NCBI GenBank assembly: GCA_041917255.1
Contig: JAYRYA010000002.1
Location: 141,687-205,686, forward strand
Length of the DNA: 64,000 nt
From: Zoogloea sp041917255
GTDB taxonomy: Bacteria; Pseudomonadota; Gammaproteobacteria; Burkholderiales; Rhodocyclaceae
Direction: 5' to 3'
Part shown: positions 17,499-25,745 of the stretch, one piece after another
Layout: the number at the start of each line of letters is the position of its first letter
Position numbering within the stretch: the stretch's first letter is position 1
Translations under genes and position numbers: made by a program
The notes under the pieces: model-generated
Told to the model about the DNA's origin: nothing
The model's database searches: none
Seen by the model: only the letters and a program-made list of their open reading frames with translations

Positions 17499-17885
17499 AT
17501 GTACCTGCTCATCAAGCATCTTCACATCACCTGCGTCGTACTGAGCGGCGCGGGTTTTCTCTTGCGCGGCTGGTGGTCGGTCACCGGCTCGCCGCTGCTC
17601 GCGGCCCGGCTGACCCGGCGCCTGCCCCATGTGATTGACTCGTGCCTGCTCGCCAGCGCCATCGCCCTGGCGTGGCTGGCCGGGCAGTATCCTTTTGTGC
17701 ACGGCTGGCTGACCGCCAAGGTGCTGGGCCTGCTGGCCTACATCGGCCTGGGCGTGGTCGCCCTGCGACCGACGCGGCCGCGAGGCGTGCGTGTGGCTGC
17801 GCTCGCCGCGGCGGCGGCGGTGTTCTCGTACATTGTTTCGGTAGCGCTCACCAAGAACCCGGCGGGCTGGCTCGCGCTTGTCTGA
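17499..17885 (+). CDS. SirB2-family membrane protein
   Basis: 128 residues, almost wholly hydrophobic with four predicted membrane helices. The N-terminal Y-L-L-I-K-H-L-H-I-T, the conserved S-G-x-G-F-L-L-R-G and P-H-V-I-D-S identify the SirB2 ('invasion gene expression up-regulator') family. The molecular function of that family is not established. Its stop codon (17883-17885) directly abuts the stop codon of the convergent fnr gene, so the two genes meet with no intergenic base (TGATCA at the junction). Confidence 0.85.
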   Translation: MYLLIKHLHITCVVLSGAGFLLRGWWSVTGSPLLAARLTRRLPHVIDSCLLASAIALAWLAGQYPFVHGWLTAKVLGLLAYIGLGVVALRPTRPRGVRVAALAAAAAVFSYIVSVALTKNPAGWLALV

Positions 17886-18620
17886 TCAGATCGTATGGTG
17901 GTTCAGCAGTCGCTTGAGCCCGGGGGTGTCGAGGATGCGGATGTGCTTCTGCTGGACGGCCACCAGGCCTTCTTCCTGAAAGCGGGAGAAGGTGCGGGAA
18001 ACGGTCTCGAGCTTCAGTCCCAGGTAGGAGCCGATCTCGTCGCGGGTCATGCGCAGATGGAACTCGGAAGGCGAGAAGCCCCGCGCGGTAAAGCGCTGCG
18101 ACAGATTGAGCAGGAACGCGGCGAGGCGCTCCTCGGCCCGCATCGAGCCGAGCAGCATCATCACGCCGTGGTCGCGGACGATCTCGCGGCTCATGATCTT
18201 GTGGAACTGGTGCTGCAGACTCTCCACCTGACGCGACAGTTCCTCGAGCCGGCTGAAGGGGATGACGCACACCTCGCTGTCTTCGAGCGCGATGGCATTG
18301 CACGAGTGATGCTCGGTGCTGATGCCGTCCAGCCCCAGGACTTCGCCGGTCATCTGGAAGCCAGTGACCTGATCGCGGCCATCCTCGAGAATGACGTCGG
18401 TTTTGAAAGACCCGGCACGGATCGCGTAGATCGCCTCGAAGGTTTCGCCCGACCGGTAGAGATGCTGCTGACGCTTGATCTTGCGACGGCTGCCCACGAG
18501 CTCATCGAGCTGGTTGATTTCCCGCGGGTCAAGCCCGAATGGCAGGCACAATTCCCGCAGGTTACATTGGGAACAGGCTGTCTTGATCTCGATTGCTGTG
18601 ACTGGAATCACCGAATTCAT
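17886..18620 (-). CDS. fnr: FNR/ANR-type oxygen-sensing transcription regulator
   Basis: Crp/Fnr-family regulator, 244 residues from the ATG at 18618-18620. It has the FNR cysteines C16, C19 and C25 (C-x2-C-x5-C) and C107 (H-H-S-C-N-A), so it should hold an oxygen-labile [4Fe-4S] cluster and act as the anaerobic activator. A cNMP-like beta-roll is followed by the helix-turn-helix (I-G-S-Y-L-G-L-K-L-E-T-V-S-R), whose E..SR residues fit recognition of TTGAT half-sites. An in-frame ATG 20 codons upstream is less likely because FNR proteins begin near the first cysteines. A perfect FNR box lies between it and hemN. Confidence 0.95.
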   Translation of the reverse strand: MNSVIPVTAIEIKTACSQCNLRELCLPFGLDPREINQLDELVGSRRKIKRQQHLYRSGETFEAIYAIRAGSFKTDVILEDGRDQVTGFQMTGEVLGLDGISTEHHSCNAIALEDSEVCVIPFSRLEELSRQVESLQHQFHKIMSREIVRDHGVMMLLGSMRAEERLAAFLLNLSQRFTARGFSPSEFHLRMTRDEIGSYLGLKLETVSRTFSRFQEEGLVAVQQKHIRILDTPGLKRLLNHHTI

Positions 18621-18671
18621 CTGTACGCTAAGCACCTGGCTTTGAGAGGATTTACCAACCTTTGGAGCCCT

Positions 18672-18685
18672 TTGATCCACATCAA
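18672..18685. promoter_or_regulatory. FNR box
   Basis: TTGATCCACATCAA is a perfect match to the FNR consensus TTGAT-N4-ATCAA. Its centre is about 61 bases before the hemN ATG and about 58 bases before the fnr ATG, so it can serve both divergent genes: anaerobic activation of hemN and autoregulation of fnr. Confidence 0.9.
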
Positions 18686-18739
18686 TACGATTGCAGGATG
18701 ATTCTGCGATCTTTCTGCCGAATTCATAGAAGCACGCCC

Positions 18740-20134
18740 ATGAACGCGACCCAAAAAGATCTGATTTTCGATCCCGAGCTCATTCGCAAGTTCGATGTGA
18801 ATGGGCCTCGTTACACTTCGTACCCGACCGCAGACCGCTTCGTCGAAGCCTTCAACTCCGACGCGCTTTGCGACTGGCTCGGCAAGCGGTCGATTGGCGG
18901 CATTGGCAAACCGCTCTCATTATACTTCCACATCCCGTTCTGCAATACGATCTGCTACTACTGCGCCTGCAACAAAATCATCACCAAGGATCACGGGCGT
19001 TCGGCCAAGTATCTGGAGTACCTCGAGAAGGAAGTAGATCTTCAGGCCGCGCGGTTGCAGGGTTCGCGGGAAGTGCTGCAGCTTCACCTGGGTGGCGGCA
19101 CGCCCACCTTCCTGTCCCACGACGAGCTGCGCCAGCTGATGGGCATCGTGAAGAAGCATTTCACGCTGGTGCCCGACGGCGAGTATTCCATCGAGGTTGA
19201 TCCCCGCAAGGTCGATGAAGCCACCGTTGCGCTGCTGGCCGAGCTGGGCTTCAACCGCATGAGCGTCGGCATCCAGGATTTCAACCCGGATGTGCAGAAG
19301 GCGGTCAACCGCGTTCAGAGCGAGGAAGAAACCAAGCTTGTCATCGACGCCGCCCGTGCCCACGGTTTCAAGTCGGTGAGCGTGGATCTGATCTACGGCC
19401 TGCCCAAGCAGAACGTCATCAGCTTCAACCGCACGCTGGAACAGATCCTGGCCCTGTCGCCGGATCGCCTTTCGATCTACAACTACGCGCACCTGCCTGG
19501 CCTGTTCAAGCCCCAGCGCCGGATCATCGACGCGCAGCTGCCGTCGGGCGAGACCAAGCTGCAGATCCTCCAGCTGGCGATCCGCCGCCTTACCGAGGCC
19601 GGTTACGTGTACATCGGCATGGACCACTTCGCCAAGCCGACCGACGAACTCACCACCGCCCAGCGTCAGGGCCGCCTGCATCGCAACTTCCAGGGCTACT
19701 CGACCTACGCCGAGTGCGACCTGCTGGCCTTTGGGGTCTCTGCCATCGGCAAGGTCGGGCCCACATACGCCCAGAACGTCAAGACGCTCGATGAGTATTA
19801 CGACATCCTCGACACCGGCCGCCTGCCGGTGCTGCGCGGCATCGAGCTGACCCCCGACGACCTGCTGCGTCGGGCGATCATCCAGGCGCTGATGTGCCAC
19901 TTCGAGCTGTCCATCGAATCCATCGAGATCGCTCACCTGATCGACTTCAAGAAGTACTTTGCTTCCGAACTCGCCGACCTGCGCGAGATGGAAAAGGGTG
20001 GGTTGCTCAAGATCGACGACCAGTGGATCACCGTGCTGCCGGCCGGCCGGATGCTGGTGCGGGCCATCGCCATGGTGTTCGACAAGTATCTGCGCTCCGA
20101 CCGGGAGCGGACCCGCTACTCCAAGGTGATCTGA
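18740..20134 (+). CDS. hemN: Oxygen-independent coproporphyrinogen III oxidase
   Basis: HemN, 464 residues, a radical-SAM enzyme that decarboxylates coproporphyrinogen III to protoporphyrinogen IX without O2 in heme synthesis. The [4Fe-4S]/SAM motif is C68-x3-C72-x2-C75 in F-H-I-P-F-C-N-T-I-C-Y-Y-C-A-C, with the extra C77 typical of true HemN. The N-terminal trip-wire-type segment (K-F-D-V-N-G-P-R-Y-T-S-Y-P-T) and the C-terminal HemN domain are present, so it is not the HemW look-alike. It is divergent from fnr with the FNR box between them. Confidence 0.96.
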   Translation: MNATQKDLIFDPELIRKFDVNGPRYTSYPTADRFVEAFNSDALCDWLGKRSIGGIGKPLSLYFHIPFCNTICYYCACNKIITKDHGRSAKYLEYLEKEVDLQAARLQGSREVLQLHLGGGTPTFLSHDELRQLMGIVKKHFTLVPDGEYSIEVDPRKVDEATVALLAELGFNRMSVGIQDFNPDVQKAVNRVQSEEETKLVIDAARAHGFKSVSVDLIYGLPKQNVISFNRTLEQILALSPDRLSIYNYAHLPGLFKPQRRIIDAQLPSGETKLQILQLAIRRLTEAGYVYIGMDHFAKPTDELTTAQRQGRLHRNFQGYSTYAECDLLAFGVSAIGKVGPTYAQNVKTLDEYYDILDTGRLPVLRGIELTPDDLLRRAIIQALMCHFELSIESIEIAHLIDFKKYFASELADLREMEKGGLLKIDDQWITVLPAGRMLVRAIAMVFDKYLRSDRERTRYSKVI

Positions 20135-20172
20135 TCCGCGCTGGCTGGCCGGGAATGGCAGGACTAAACTAT

Positions 20173-20204
20173 GCGCCCCGTGACCTCGCGGGGCGCTTTT
20201 CTTT
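20173..20204 (+). terminator. Rho-independent terminator after hemN
   Basis: GCGCCCCG (20173-20180) pairs with CGGGGCGC (20189-20196) around an 8-base loop, followed by TTTTCTTTT. It ends 16 bases before the next gene, so it separates hemN from the safE-copA operon. Confidence 0.8.
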
Positions 20205-20219
20205 TGCAGGATCGAAACC

Positions 20220-20936
20220 ATGCCGGAAACCGGCTACTTCGCAGTCTTTCTGATCGGCCTCCTCGGTGGTACCCACTGCGTGGCCATGTGCGGCGGGATC
20301 GTCAGCGCGCTCACCGTGCAGACTGTCCAGATGCCCGGCCAGAAGCGTCGCGAGTGGCCGCTGCACCTGGCCTACAACCTCGGCCGAATCGGCAGCTACA
20401 CCCTGGCCGGTGCGGCGATGGGTGCCATCGGCACGGTGGGCATGCTGTTCAACGACATCCTGCCGATCCAGCTCGCCCTGTACGTGGCGGCCAACCTGAT
20501 GCTGGTGGCGCTGGGGCTTTACCTCACCGGCTTCACCCGTGCGCTGGCGGGCGTCGAGAAGCTTGGCCAGCGCCTGTGGAACCGCATCCAGCCGCTGACC
20601 CGGCGCTTCCTGCCGGCGCGTTCGGTGGCTCAGGCGTTTCCGCTCGGGGCGCTGTGGGGTTTCCTGCCCTGCGGGCTGGTGTACAGCGTGCTGGCGACGG
20701 CCCTCGTCACCGGATCGGCCGAGCGGGGCGCAGCGCTGATGCTGGCGTTCGGGCTCGGTACGCTGCCCAATCTGCTGCTGGCGGGGCTGGTGCTCAAGCG
20801 CCTGCGCGATGTGGTGCGGAACCAGGCGGTGCGCACGGGGTCTGGACTGGTGGTGCTGGCCTTCGGCGTCTACGGTCTGGTGACCACGCCGTCGCTGGGC
20901 AGCAAGCTGTGGAATGGCGTGGTGTGCCATTTCTGA
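20220..20936 (+). CDS. SafE/DsbD-like membrane protein (sulfite exporter TauE/SafE family)
   Basis: 238 residues with six or so membrane helices. The N-terminal motif G-G-T-H-C-V-A-M-C-G-G (about residues 16-26), with H and two Cys, and the second-half motif G-F-L-P-C-G-L-V-Y are those of the DsbD_2/SafE branch, often found beside copper P-type ATPases and cbb3 oxidase assembly genes. Between fnr-hemN and copA, a role in copper or redox handling for cytochrome oxidase assembly is plausible but unproven. Confidence 0.8.
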   Translation: MPETGYFAVFLIGLLGGTHCVAMCGGIVSALTVQTVQMPGQKRREWPLHLAYNLGRIGSYTLAGAAMGAIGTVGMLFNDILPIQLALYVAANLMLVALGLYLTGFTRALAGVEKLGQRLWNRIQPLTRRFLPARSVAQAFPLGALWGFLPCGLVYSVLATALVTGSAERGAALMLAFGLGTLPNLLLAGLVLKRLRDVVRNQAVRTGSGLVVLAFGVYGLVTTPSLGSKLWNGVVCHF

Positions 20937-20996
20937 TCCCTTCTTCCAGGTGACTGCCATGATTTTCCCTCTGCGGGTGCGTCGCCGCCCCCTGCC

Positions 20997-23396
20997 ATGA
21001 GCGAGCAGGGCGGCGCGCGCCTTGATCTGCCGGTTTCGGGCATGAGCTGCGCGGCCTGCGCGGTGCGGCTCGAGAAGGTGCTCAACCGCTTGCCGGGCAT
21101 CGAGGCGAAGGTGAACTTCGCCACCGAGAAAGCCCGCATCACCGCTGCGCCCGACGGCGCCCCAGCCGCCGACATTCTCGGTGCGATCCGCAAGGCCGGC
21201 TTCGACGTGGCGCCCCAGGTGCTGGAGCTCGGCATCGGTGGCATGAGCTGCGCGGCCTGCGCGGCGCGGATCGAGAAGGTCGTGGGTCGGCTGCCGGGCG
21301 TCGAGGGCAGCGTCAATTTCGCCGCAGAGACGGCGCGGGTGCGCTATACGCCGGGGCTCACCGATCAGGCCGCCATCGTCGGTGCGATTGCCAAGGCCGG
21401 CTTTACTGCCACGCCCATCGCCGGCCGCGACCGCGATGCCGAGCGCGCCCGCAAGGAAGCGGAGTTCCGTGCCGAGTTGCGCCTGTTCTGGATTTCGGCG
21501 CTGCTGTCGCTGCCTTTCCTGGCCCAGATGATCGGGATGCTCGGCGCCGGCGCGAGCGGCTCGATGCATCACGACGAGTGGCTGCCCCGCTGGGCGCAGC
21601 TGCTGCTGGCGACACCGGTGCAGTTCTGGATCGGGCGGCGCTTTTACAAGGGCGCGTGGTCCTCGCTCCTGGGCGGCGGCGCCAACATGGACGTGCTGGT
21701 GGCGCTCGGCACCAGCGTGGCCTATTTCTTCAGCCTGGCGGTGGTGCTCCTGGATCGCCACGACCTGCACGTCTACTTCGAGGCCTCGGCCAGCATCATC
21801 ACCCTGGTGCTGCTGGGCAAGCTGCTGGAGGCCCGCGCCCGGGCGCGCACTTCGGCGGCAGTCGAGGCGCTGCTGCGCCTGCAGCCGCCCACCGCCCGCA
21901 TCGAGCGCGACGGGCAGATCGTCGAACTGCCGGTGGCGAATGTGGTTGCGGGCATGATCTTTGTGCTGCGGCCGGGGGATTCGGTGCCGGTGGACGGCGA
22001 GGTGCTGTCGGGCGAGTCGTCGGCTGACGAGGCGATGCTCACCGGCGAGAGCGTGCCCGTGCTCAAGGCGCCGGGCGACAAGGTCTTCGCCGCCACCGTG
22101 AATGGCGCGGGCGTGCTGCGCTGCCGCGCCGTGGGCGTGGGCGCCGAGACGCTGCTGGCCGGCATCGTGCGGCTGGTGGAGCAGGCCCAGGGCGGCAAGC
22201 CGGCGGTACAGCGGCTGGCGGATCGCATCGCGGCGATCTTCGTGCCCACCGTGGTGGCGATTGCTTTCGCGACATTCTTTACCTGGTGGTGGATTGGTGG
22301 CGAGCTGGCGCTGGCGCTGGTCAATGGCGTCGCGGTGCTGGTGATCGCCTGCCCCTGCGCGCTGGGCCTCGCCACACCGACGGCGGTGATGGTGGGCACG
22401 GGGCAGGGCGCCCGTGCCGGAATCCTGGTGCGCAACGCAGAGGCGCTGGAACTGGCCGAGAAGATCAAAACGCTGGTGGTGGATAAGACCGGTACCCTGA
22501 CCGAAGGCCGGCCAACGGTGCTGGACGTGCGTGTGGCGCCGGGCGCCGACCGGGCTGATTTGCTCATGCTGGCGGCGAGCCTCGAGGAAACCAGCCATCA
22601 CCCGCTGGCCCAGGCGGTGGTGGCTGCCGCGCGGGGCGAGAATTTGAACTGGGCCGTCGCCGAGGCGGTTCAGGCGGTGGGCGGCAAGGGCGTGATGGGC
22701 CGCGTGCGTGGCCGCGAGGTGGCGGTCGGATCGCCGGATTTTCTCGCCGAACGCGGCGCGGCGCTGCCGGTCACGGTGCTCGATCCGCTCCTGGCTGCGG
22801 CGCTCACGCCGGTGGGCGTGGCGGTCGATGGCATGGCGCTGGGCGCGCTGGGCGTCGCCGACCCGCTGCGTGTCACCTCGAAGGCGGCGGTCGCGCGGCT
22901 CCAGGCGATGGGCGTGAAGGTGGTGATGCTGACTGGCGATCACCCCGCCGCGGCGGCGCGCATCGCGGCTGAGGCCGGCATCACGGATTTCCGCGCCCAG
23001 GTGTTGCCGGGGGACAAGGCGGCGGCGGTCGAGGCGCTGCGCGGCGATGGGTTGGTGGGCATGGTTGGCGACGGTATCAACGACGCCCCGGCGCTGGCGG
23101 CGGCGGATGTGTCCTGCGCCATCGGTGCGGGCTCGGACGTGGCCATCGAGGCGGCGGATCTCACCCTGGTGCGCAACGATTTGGGCAGTGTAGCCGATGC
23201 GATCTCCCTGTCCCGCGCCACGTTGGGCAAGATCCGCCAGAATCTGTTCTTCGCCTTCATCTATAACGTGCTGGGCATTCCGGCGGCAGCGTTGGGGCTG
23301 CTCAACCCGGTGATCGCCGGAGCGGCGATGGCGATGAGTTCGGTGTCGGTAGTCAGCAATTCGCTTTTGCTCAGGCGCTGGCGCGCCGGGCGCTAA
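20997..23396 (+). CDS. copA: Copper-translocating P1B-type ATPase
   Basis: 799 residues. Two N-terminal HMA domains carry G-M-S-C-A-A-C (C18/C21, and again near residue 86). The ion site is C452-P-C454 in I-A-C-P-C-A-L-G-L-A-T-P. D496 of D-K-T-G-T-L-T is the phosphorylated Asp. The S-H-H-P-L-A nucleotide motif and G-D-G-I-N-D-A-P hinge are intact. It should export Cu(I) from the cytoplasm. The two HMA domains and the intact C-P-C favour CopA over the oxidase-specific CcoI, though it lies with genes for low-oxygen respiration. A small CopZ-like gene follows after 14 bases. Confidence 0.95.
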   Translation: MSEQGGARLDLPVSGMSCAACAVRLEKVLNRLPGIEAKVNFATEKARITAAPDGAPAADILGAIRKAGFDVAPQVLELGIGGMSCAACAARIEKVVGRLPGVEGSVNFAAETARVRYTPGLTDQAAIVGAIAKAGFTATPIAGRDRDAERARKEAEFRAELRLFWISALLSLPFLAQMIGMLGAGASGSMHHDEWLPRWAQLLLATPVQFWIGRRFYKGAWSSLLGGGANMDVLVALGTSVAYFFSLAVVLLDRHDLHVYFEASASIITLVLLGKLLEARARARTSAAVEALLRLQPPTARIERDGQIVELPVANVVAGMIFVLRPGDSVPVDGEVLSGESSADEAMLTGESVPVLKAPGDKVFAATVNGAGVLRCRAVGVGAETLLAGIVRLVEQAQGGKPAVQRLADRIAAIFVPTVVAIAFATFFTWWWIGGELALALVNGVAVLVIACPCALGLATPTAVMVGTGQGARAGILVRNAEALELAEKIKTLVVDKTGTLTEGRPTVLDVRVAPGADRADLLMLAASLEETSHHPLAQAVVAAARGENLNWAVAEAVQAVGGKGVMGRVRGREVAVGSPDFLAERGAALPVTVLDPLLAAALTPVGVAVDGMALGALGVADPLRVTSKAAVARLQAMGVKVVMLTGDHPAAAARIAAEAGITDFRAQVLPGDKAAAVEALRGDGLVGMVGDGINDAPALAAADVSCAIGAGSDVAIEAADLTLVRNDLGSVADAISLSRATLGKIRQNLFFAFIYNVLGIPAAALGLLNPVIAGAAMAMSSVSVVSNSLLLRRWRAGR

Positions 23397-23410
23397 TGAA
23401 AGGAAACCAG

Positions 23411-23617
23411 ATGGAAAACGTGACGATCAAGGTGGGCGGCATGAGCTGCCAGGGCTGCGTGAAGAACGTGACCGGTGCGCTGTCGGCGCTGGATGGCGTG
23501 GCTGGGGTTGCGGTGTCGCTGGAGGAGGGCGAGGCGAAGGTGGATTTCGATCCGGCGAAGGTCACGCCTGCAGCGCTCAAGTCGGCAATTGAAGATGCCG
23601 GCTTCGATGCGACCTGA
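23411..23617 (+). CDS. CopZ-like heavy-metal-binding chaperone
   Basis: 68 residues, a single HMA domain with the metal-binding motif G-M-S-C-Q-G-C near the N-terminus. The ferredoxin-like beta-alpha-beta pattern ends in A-I-E-D-A-G-F-D. It is probably a cytoplasmic copper chaperone that delivers Cu(I) to the CopA encoded 14 bases upstream, and it has its own AGGAAA ribosome-binding site. Confidence 0.9.
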   Translation: MENVTIKVGGMSCQGCVKNVTGALSALDGVAGVAVSLEEGEAKVDFDPAKVTPAALKSAIEDAGFDAT

Positions 23618-23633
23618 TTTCGCCGGAGTCACT

Positions 23634-23639
23634 TATAAT
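23634..23639 (+). promoter_or_regulatory. -10 element of the ppa promoter
   Basis: Perfect TATAAT, 38 bases before the ppa ATG. No good -35 hexamer stands at 16-18 bases. A strong ribosome-binding site AGGGAGG (23661-23667) lies before the start. Confidence 0.55.
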
Positions 23640-23676
23640 CGCGAGCTGTTTTCACATACAAGGGAGGCTGAAAAAG

Positions 23677-24204
23677 ATGGGTTTCGATCAAGTCAAGTCT
23701 GGCAAGGACGTTCCGAACGACGTCAACGTGATCATTGAGATCTCCGCTCAGGGCGATCCGATCAAGTTTGAAGTGGACAAGGACAGCGGCGCCGTCTTCG
23801 TTGACCGCTTCATGGGCACCACCCTGCGTTACCCGATCAACTACGGTTACATCCCCCACACTGTTGCCGGCGACGGCGACCCGGTGGACGTGCTGGTCGT
23901 GGCGCCCTACCCGCTGCAGCCGGGCGTCGTGATCCGCGCCCGTCCGGTCGGCGTGCTGAAGATGGAAGACGAAGGCGGCGTTGACGCCAAGGTCGTGGCC
24001 GTGCCGGTCTCCAAGCTGACCCCGCTGTACGACAACGTGAAGACCCTCGACGATCTGCCCGAGCTGCTGCTCAAGCAGACCCAGCACTTCTTCGAGCACT
24101 ACAAGGATCTTGAGCCGGGCAAGTGGGTCAAGGTGACCGGCTGGGGCAGCGTTGAAGATGCCAAGCAGGAAATCCTCGACGGTATCGCTGCTGCCAACAA
24201 GTAA
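23677..24204 (+). CDS. ppa: Inorganic pyrophosphatase
   Basis: Family I soluble pyrophosphatase, 175 residues, which hydrolyses PPi released by biosynthesis. The metal-binding signature is D66-G-D68-P-V-D71, with the family's Y-P-I-N-Y-G-Y-I-P just before it and the W-V-K-V-T-G-W segment near the C-terminus. Its length is normal for the hexameric bacterial enzyme. It is monocistronic, with its own -10 element, a strong ribosome-binding site and a clear terminator. Confidence 0.97.
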   Translation: MGFDQVKSGKDVPNDVNVIIEISAQGDPIKFEVDKDSGAVFVDRFMGTTLRYPINYGYIPHTVAGDGDPVDVLVVAPYPLQPGVVIRARPVGVLKMEDEGGVDAKVVAVPVSKLTPLYDNVKTLDDLPELLLKQTQHFFEHYKDLEPGKWVKVTGWGSVEDAKQEILDGIAAANK

Positions 24205-24223
24205 GCGATTTCCCCGCTGGATG

Positions 24224-24256
24224 AACAAGGCCCGCCGAGTGCGGGCCTTGTTTTTT
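24224..24256 (+). terminator. Rho-independent terminator after ppa
   Basis: AACAAGGCCCGC (24224-24235) pairs with GCGGGCCTTGTT (24241-24252) around a 5-base loop and runs into a T tract. Confidence 0.92.
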
Positions 24257-24337
24257 GCGGCTGAGGTCGGGGGGCTGATCTAGAACTGTAACAGTGTGAC
24301 GTTCATTGTTGCTGCATAGGCAACAATCTGGTCCACC

Positions 24338-25573
24338 TCAAACCGCCTGACCGGCCGCGTAGCCGCTCGCCCAGGCCCACTGGAAGTTGTAGCCGCCCAG
24401 GTGGCCGGTGACATCCATCACCTCGCCCACAAAATAGAGCCCCGGCACCGTGCGTGCCTCCATCGTCTTGGACGACAACGCCCGGGTGTCCACCCCGCCC
24501 ACGGTGACCTCGGCCTTGGCGTAACCCAGGGTGCCGCCAGGCGTGATCGTCCAGCCTTCGAGCGCGGCAGCGATGGCGTCGAGTTCCTTGCCATTGAACT
24601 GGTTGATCGGTTTGTTCCAGCCGCGCTGGTCGCACCAGGCGTGGGCGAAGCGCTTGGGCAGGCGATCCGACAGCAAATTGCCGAGCAGCGTCTTGCCCCG
24701 GGCGCGCTCGGCCAGCCAGGCCCGCACGTCCTCGGACGGGAACAGATTGACGGTGATCCGGCTGCCGCCTTCGGTGGCACCCGGTGCGGCGTCGTAGTCG
24801 CGGCTCTGCCAGTAGGACGAAACCTGCAGGACAACCGGGCCGGAGAGGCCACGGTGGGTGAACAGCAGGTTCTCGCGGAAGCGCCCCTCGCCGCACTCGG
24901 CCACCGCGTCGAAGGCCATGCCGGCGAGCTCCTTGTAGATCGCCAGCTCGTCGGGCGCCAGGGTGAGCGGCACCAGCGCCGGCTTTGGCGCCACGATAGG
25001 CAGCCCGAACTGTTCGGCAATCTTGTAGCCGAGGGGCGAAGCGCCGATCTTGGGGATCGACAACCCGCCGGTGGCGACCACCAGGCTCGCGCAGGTGAAA
25101 CGGCCGTGGGCCGTGTCGAGGAGGAAACGCGCTGCCTCGTCGGGGCTTTTGGCGATGTGCCGGATTTCGCAGGGCATGGCCCATTCCACCTGGCCGTCCT
25201 CGCAGCCGGCGCGCAGCATGTCGATGATGTCCTGGGCAGAGTCGTCGCAGAACAGCTGGCCGTGGTCGCGCTCGTGCCAGGGGATGCCGTGGCGCTGGAT
25301 GCGCTCGAGAAAATGTGCGGGCGTGAAACGCGCCAGGGCCGAGCGGCAGAACTGGGGGTTGCGCGACAGGAAGTTGGCGACGCTCACGTCCAGGTTGGTG
25401 AAATTGCAGCGGCCGCCGCCCGAGATGCGGATCTTCTCGGCCAGCTTGGCGGCGTGGTCGATGATGAGCACGCGGCGCCCGCGCTGGCCGGCTTCGGCGG
25501 CGCACATCATGCCGGCGGCGCCAGCACCGATCACGATGACATCGAAGTGGACGGGCGGGTTTGGGCGGTTCAT
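24338..25573 (-). CDS. YhiN/HI0933-family NAD(P)/FAD-dependent oxidoreductase
   Basis: 411 residues from the ATG at 25571-25573. The FAD dinucleotide-binding motif G-A-G-A-A-G lies at about residues 16-21. S-G-G-G-R-C-N-F-T-N near residue 50 is diagnostic for the HI0933 (BaiN/YhiN) flavoprotein family. The C-terminus has the second FAD motif Y-F-V-G-E-V-M-D-V-T-G-H-L-G-G-Y-N-F-Q. The physiological substrate of this widespread family is not settled. A 19-codon upstream extension was rejected because it lacks family similarity. Confidence 0.9.
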   Translation of the reverse strand: MNRPNPPVHFDVIVIGAGAAGMMCAAEAGQRGRRVLIIDHAAKLAEKIRISGGGRCNFTNLDVSVANFLSRNPQFCRSALARFTPAHFLERIQRHGIPWHERDHGQLFCDDSAQDIIDMLRAGCEDGQVEWAMPCEIRHIAKSPDEAARFLLDTAHGRFTCASLVVATGGLSIPKIGASPLGYKIAEQFGLPIVAPKPALVPLTLAPDELAIYKELAGMAFDAVAECGEGRFRENLLFTHRGLSGPVVLQVSSYWQSRDYDAAPGATEGGSRITVNLFPSEDVRAWLAERARGKTLLGNLLSDRLPKRFAHAWCDQRGWNKPINQFNGKELDAIAAALEGWTITPGGTLGYAKAEVTVGGVDTRALSSKTMEARTVPGLYFVGEVMDVTGHLGGYNFQWAWASGYAAGQAV

Positions 25574-25745
25574 GGTGGCAATCGGGCTGGAACGGGACCG
25601 CAGGATAGTCCGCCCCTTGTCCTGGCGCAAACGGGGCGCACGATGCCATTCTCAGGTTCGCTTCGGCCTGCTAGGCTTGAACGATGGATGAACACGCGCA
25701 CCGGGTTGGGGCGCGGCGACAGGAAGAACAAAAAGGGAAGCCGAT

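Noticed and set aside
20169..22943. 924-codon open frame on the minus strand
   Set aside because: It lies opposite safE and copA. It is an antisense shadow of GC-rich codons with low-complexity Arg/His/Gln-rich translation.
20997..23396. Calling the copper ATPase CcoI/FixI
   Set aside because: Two HMA domains, the C-P-C site context and a CopZ-like neighbour fit CopA, and no ccoS or ccoNOP genes are present.
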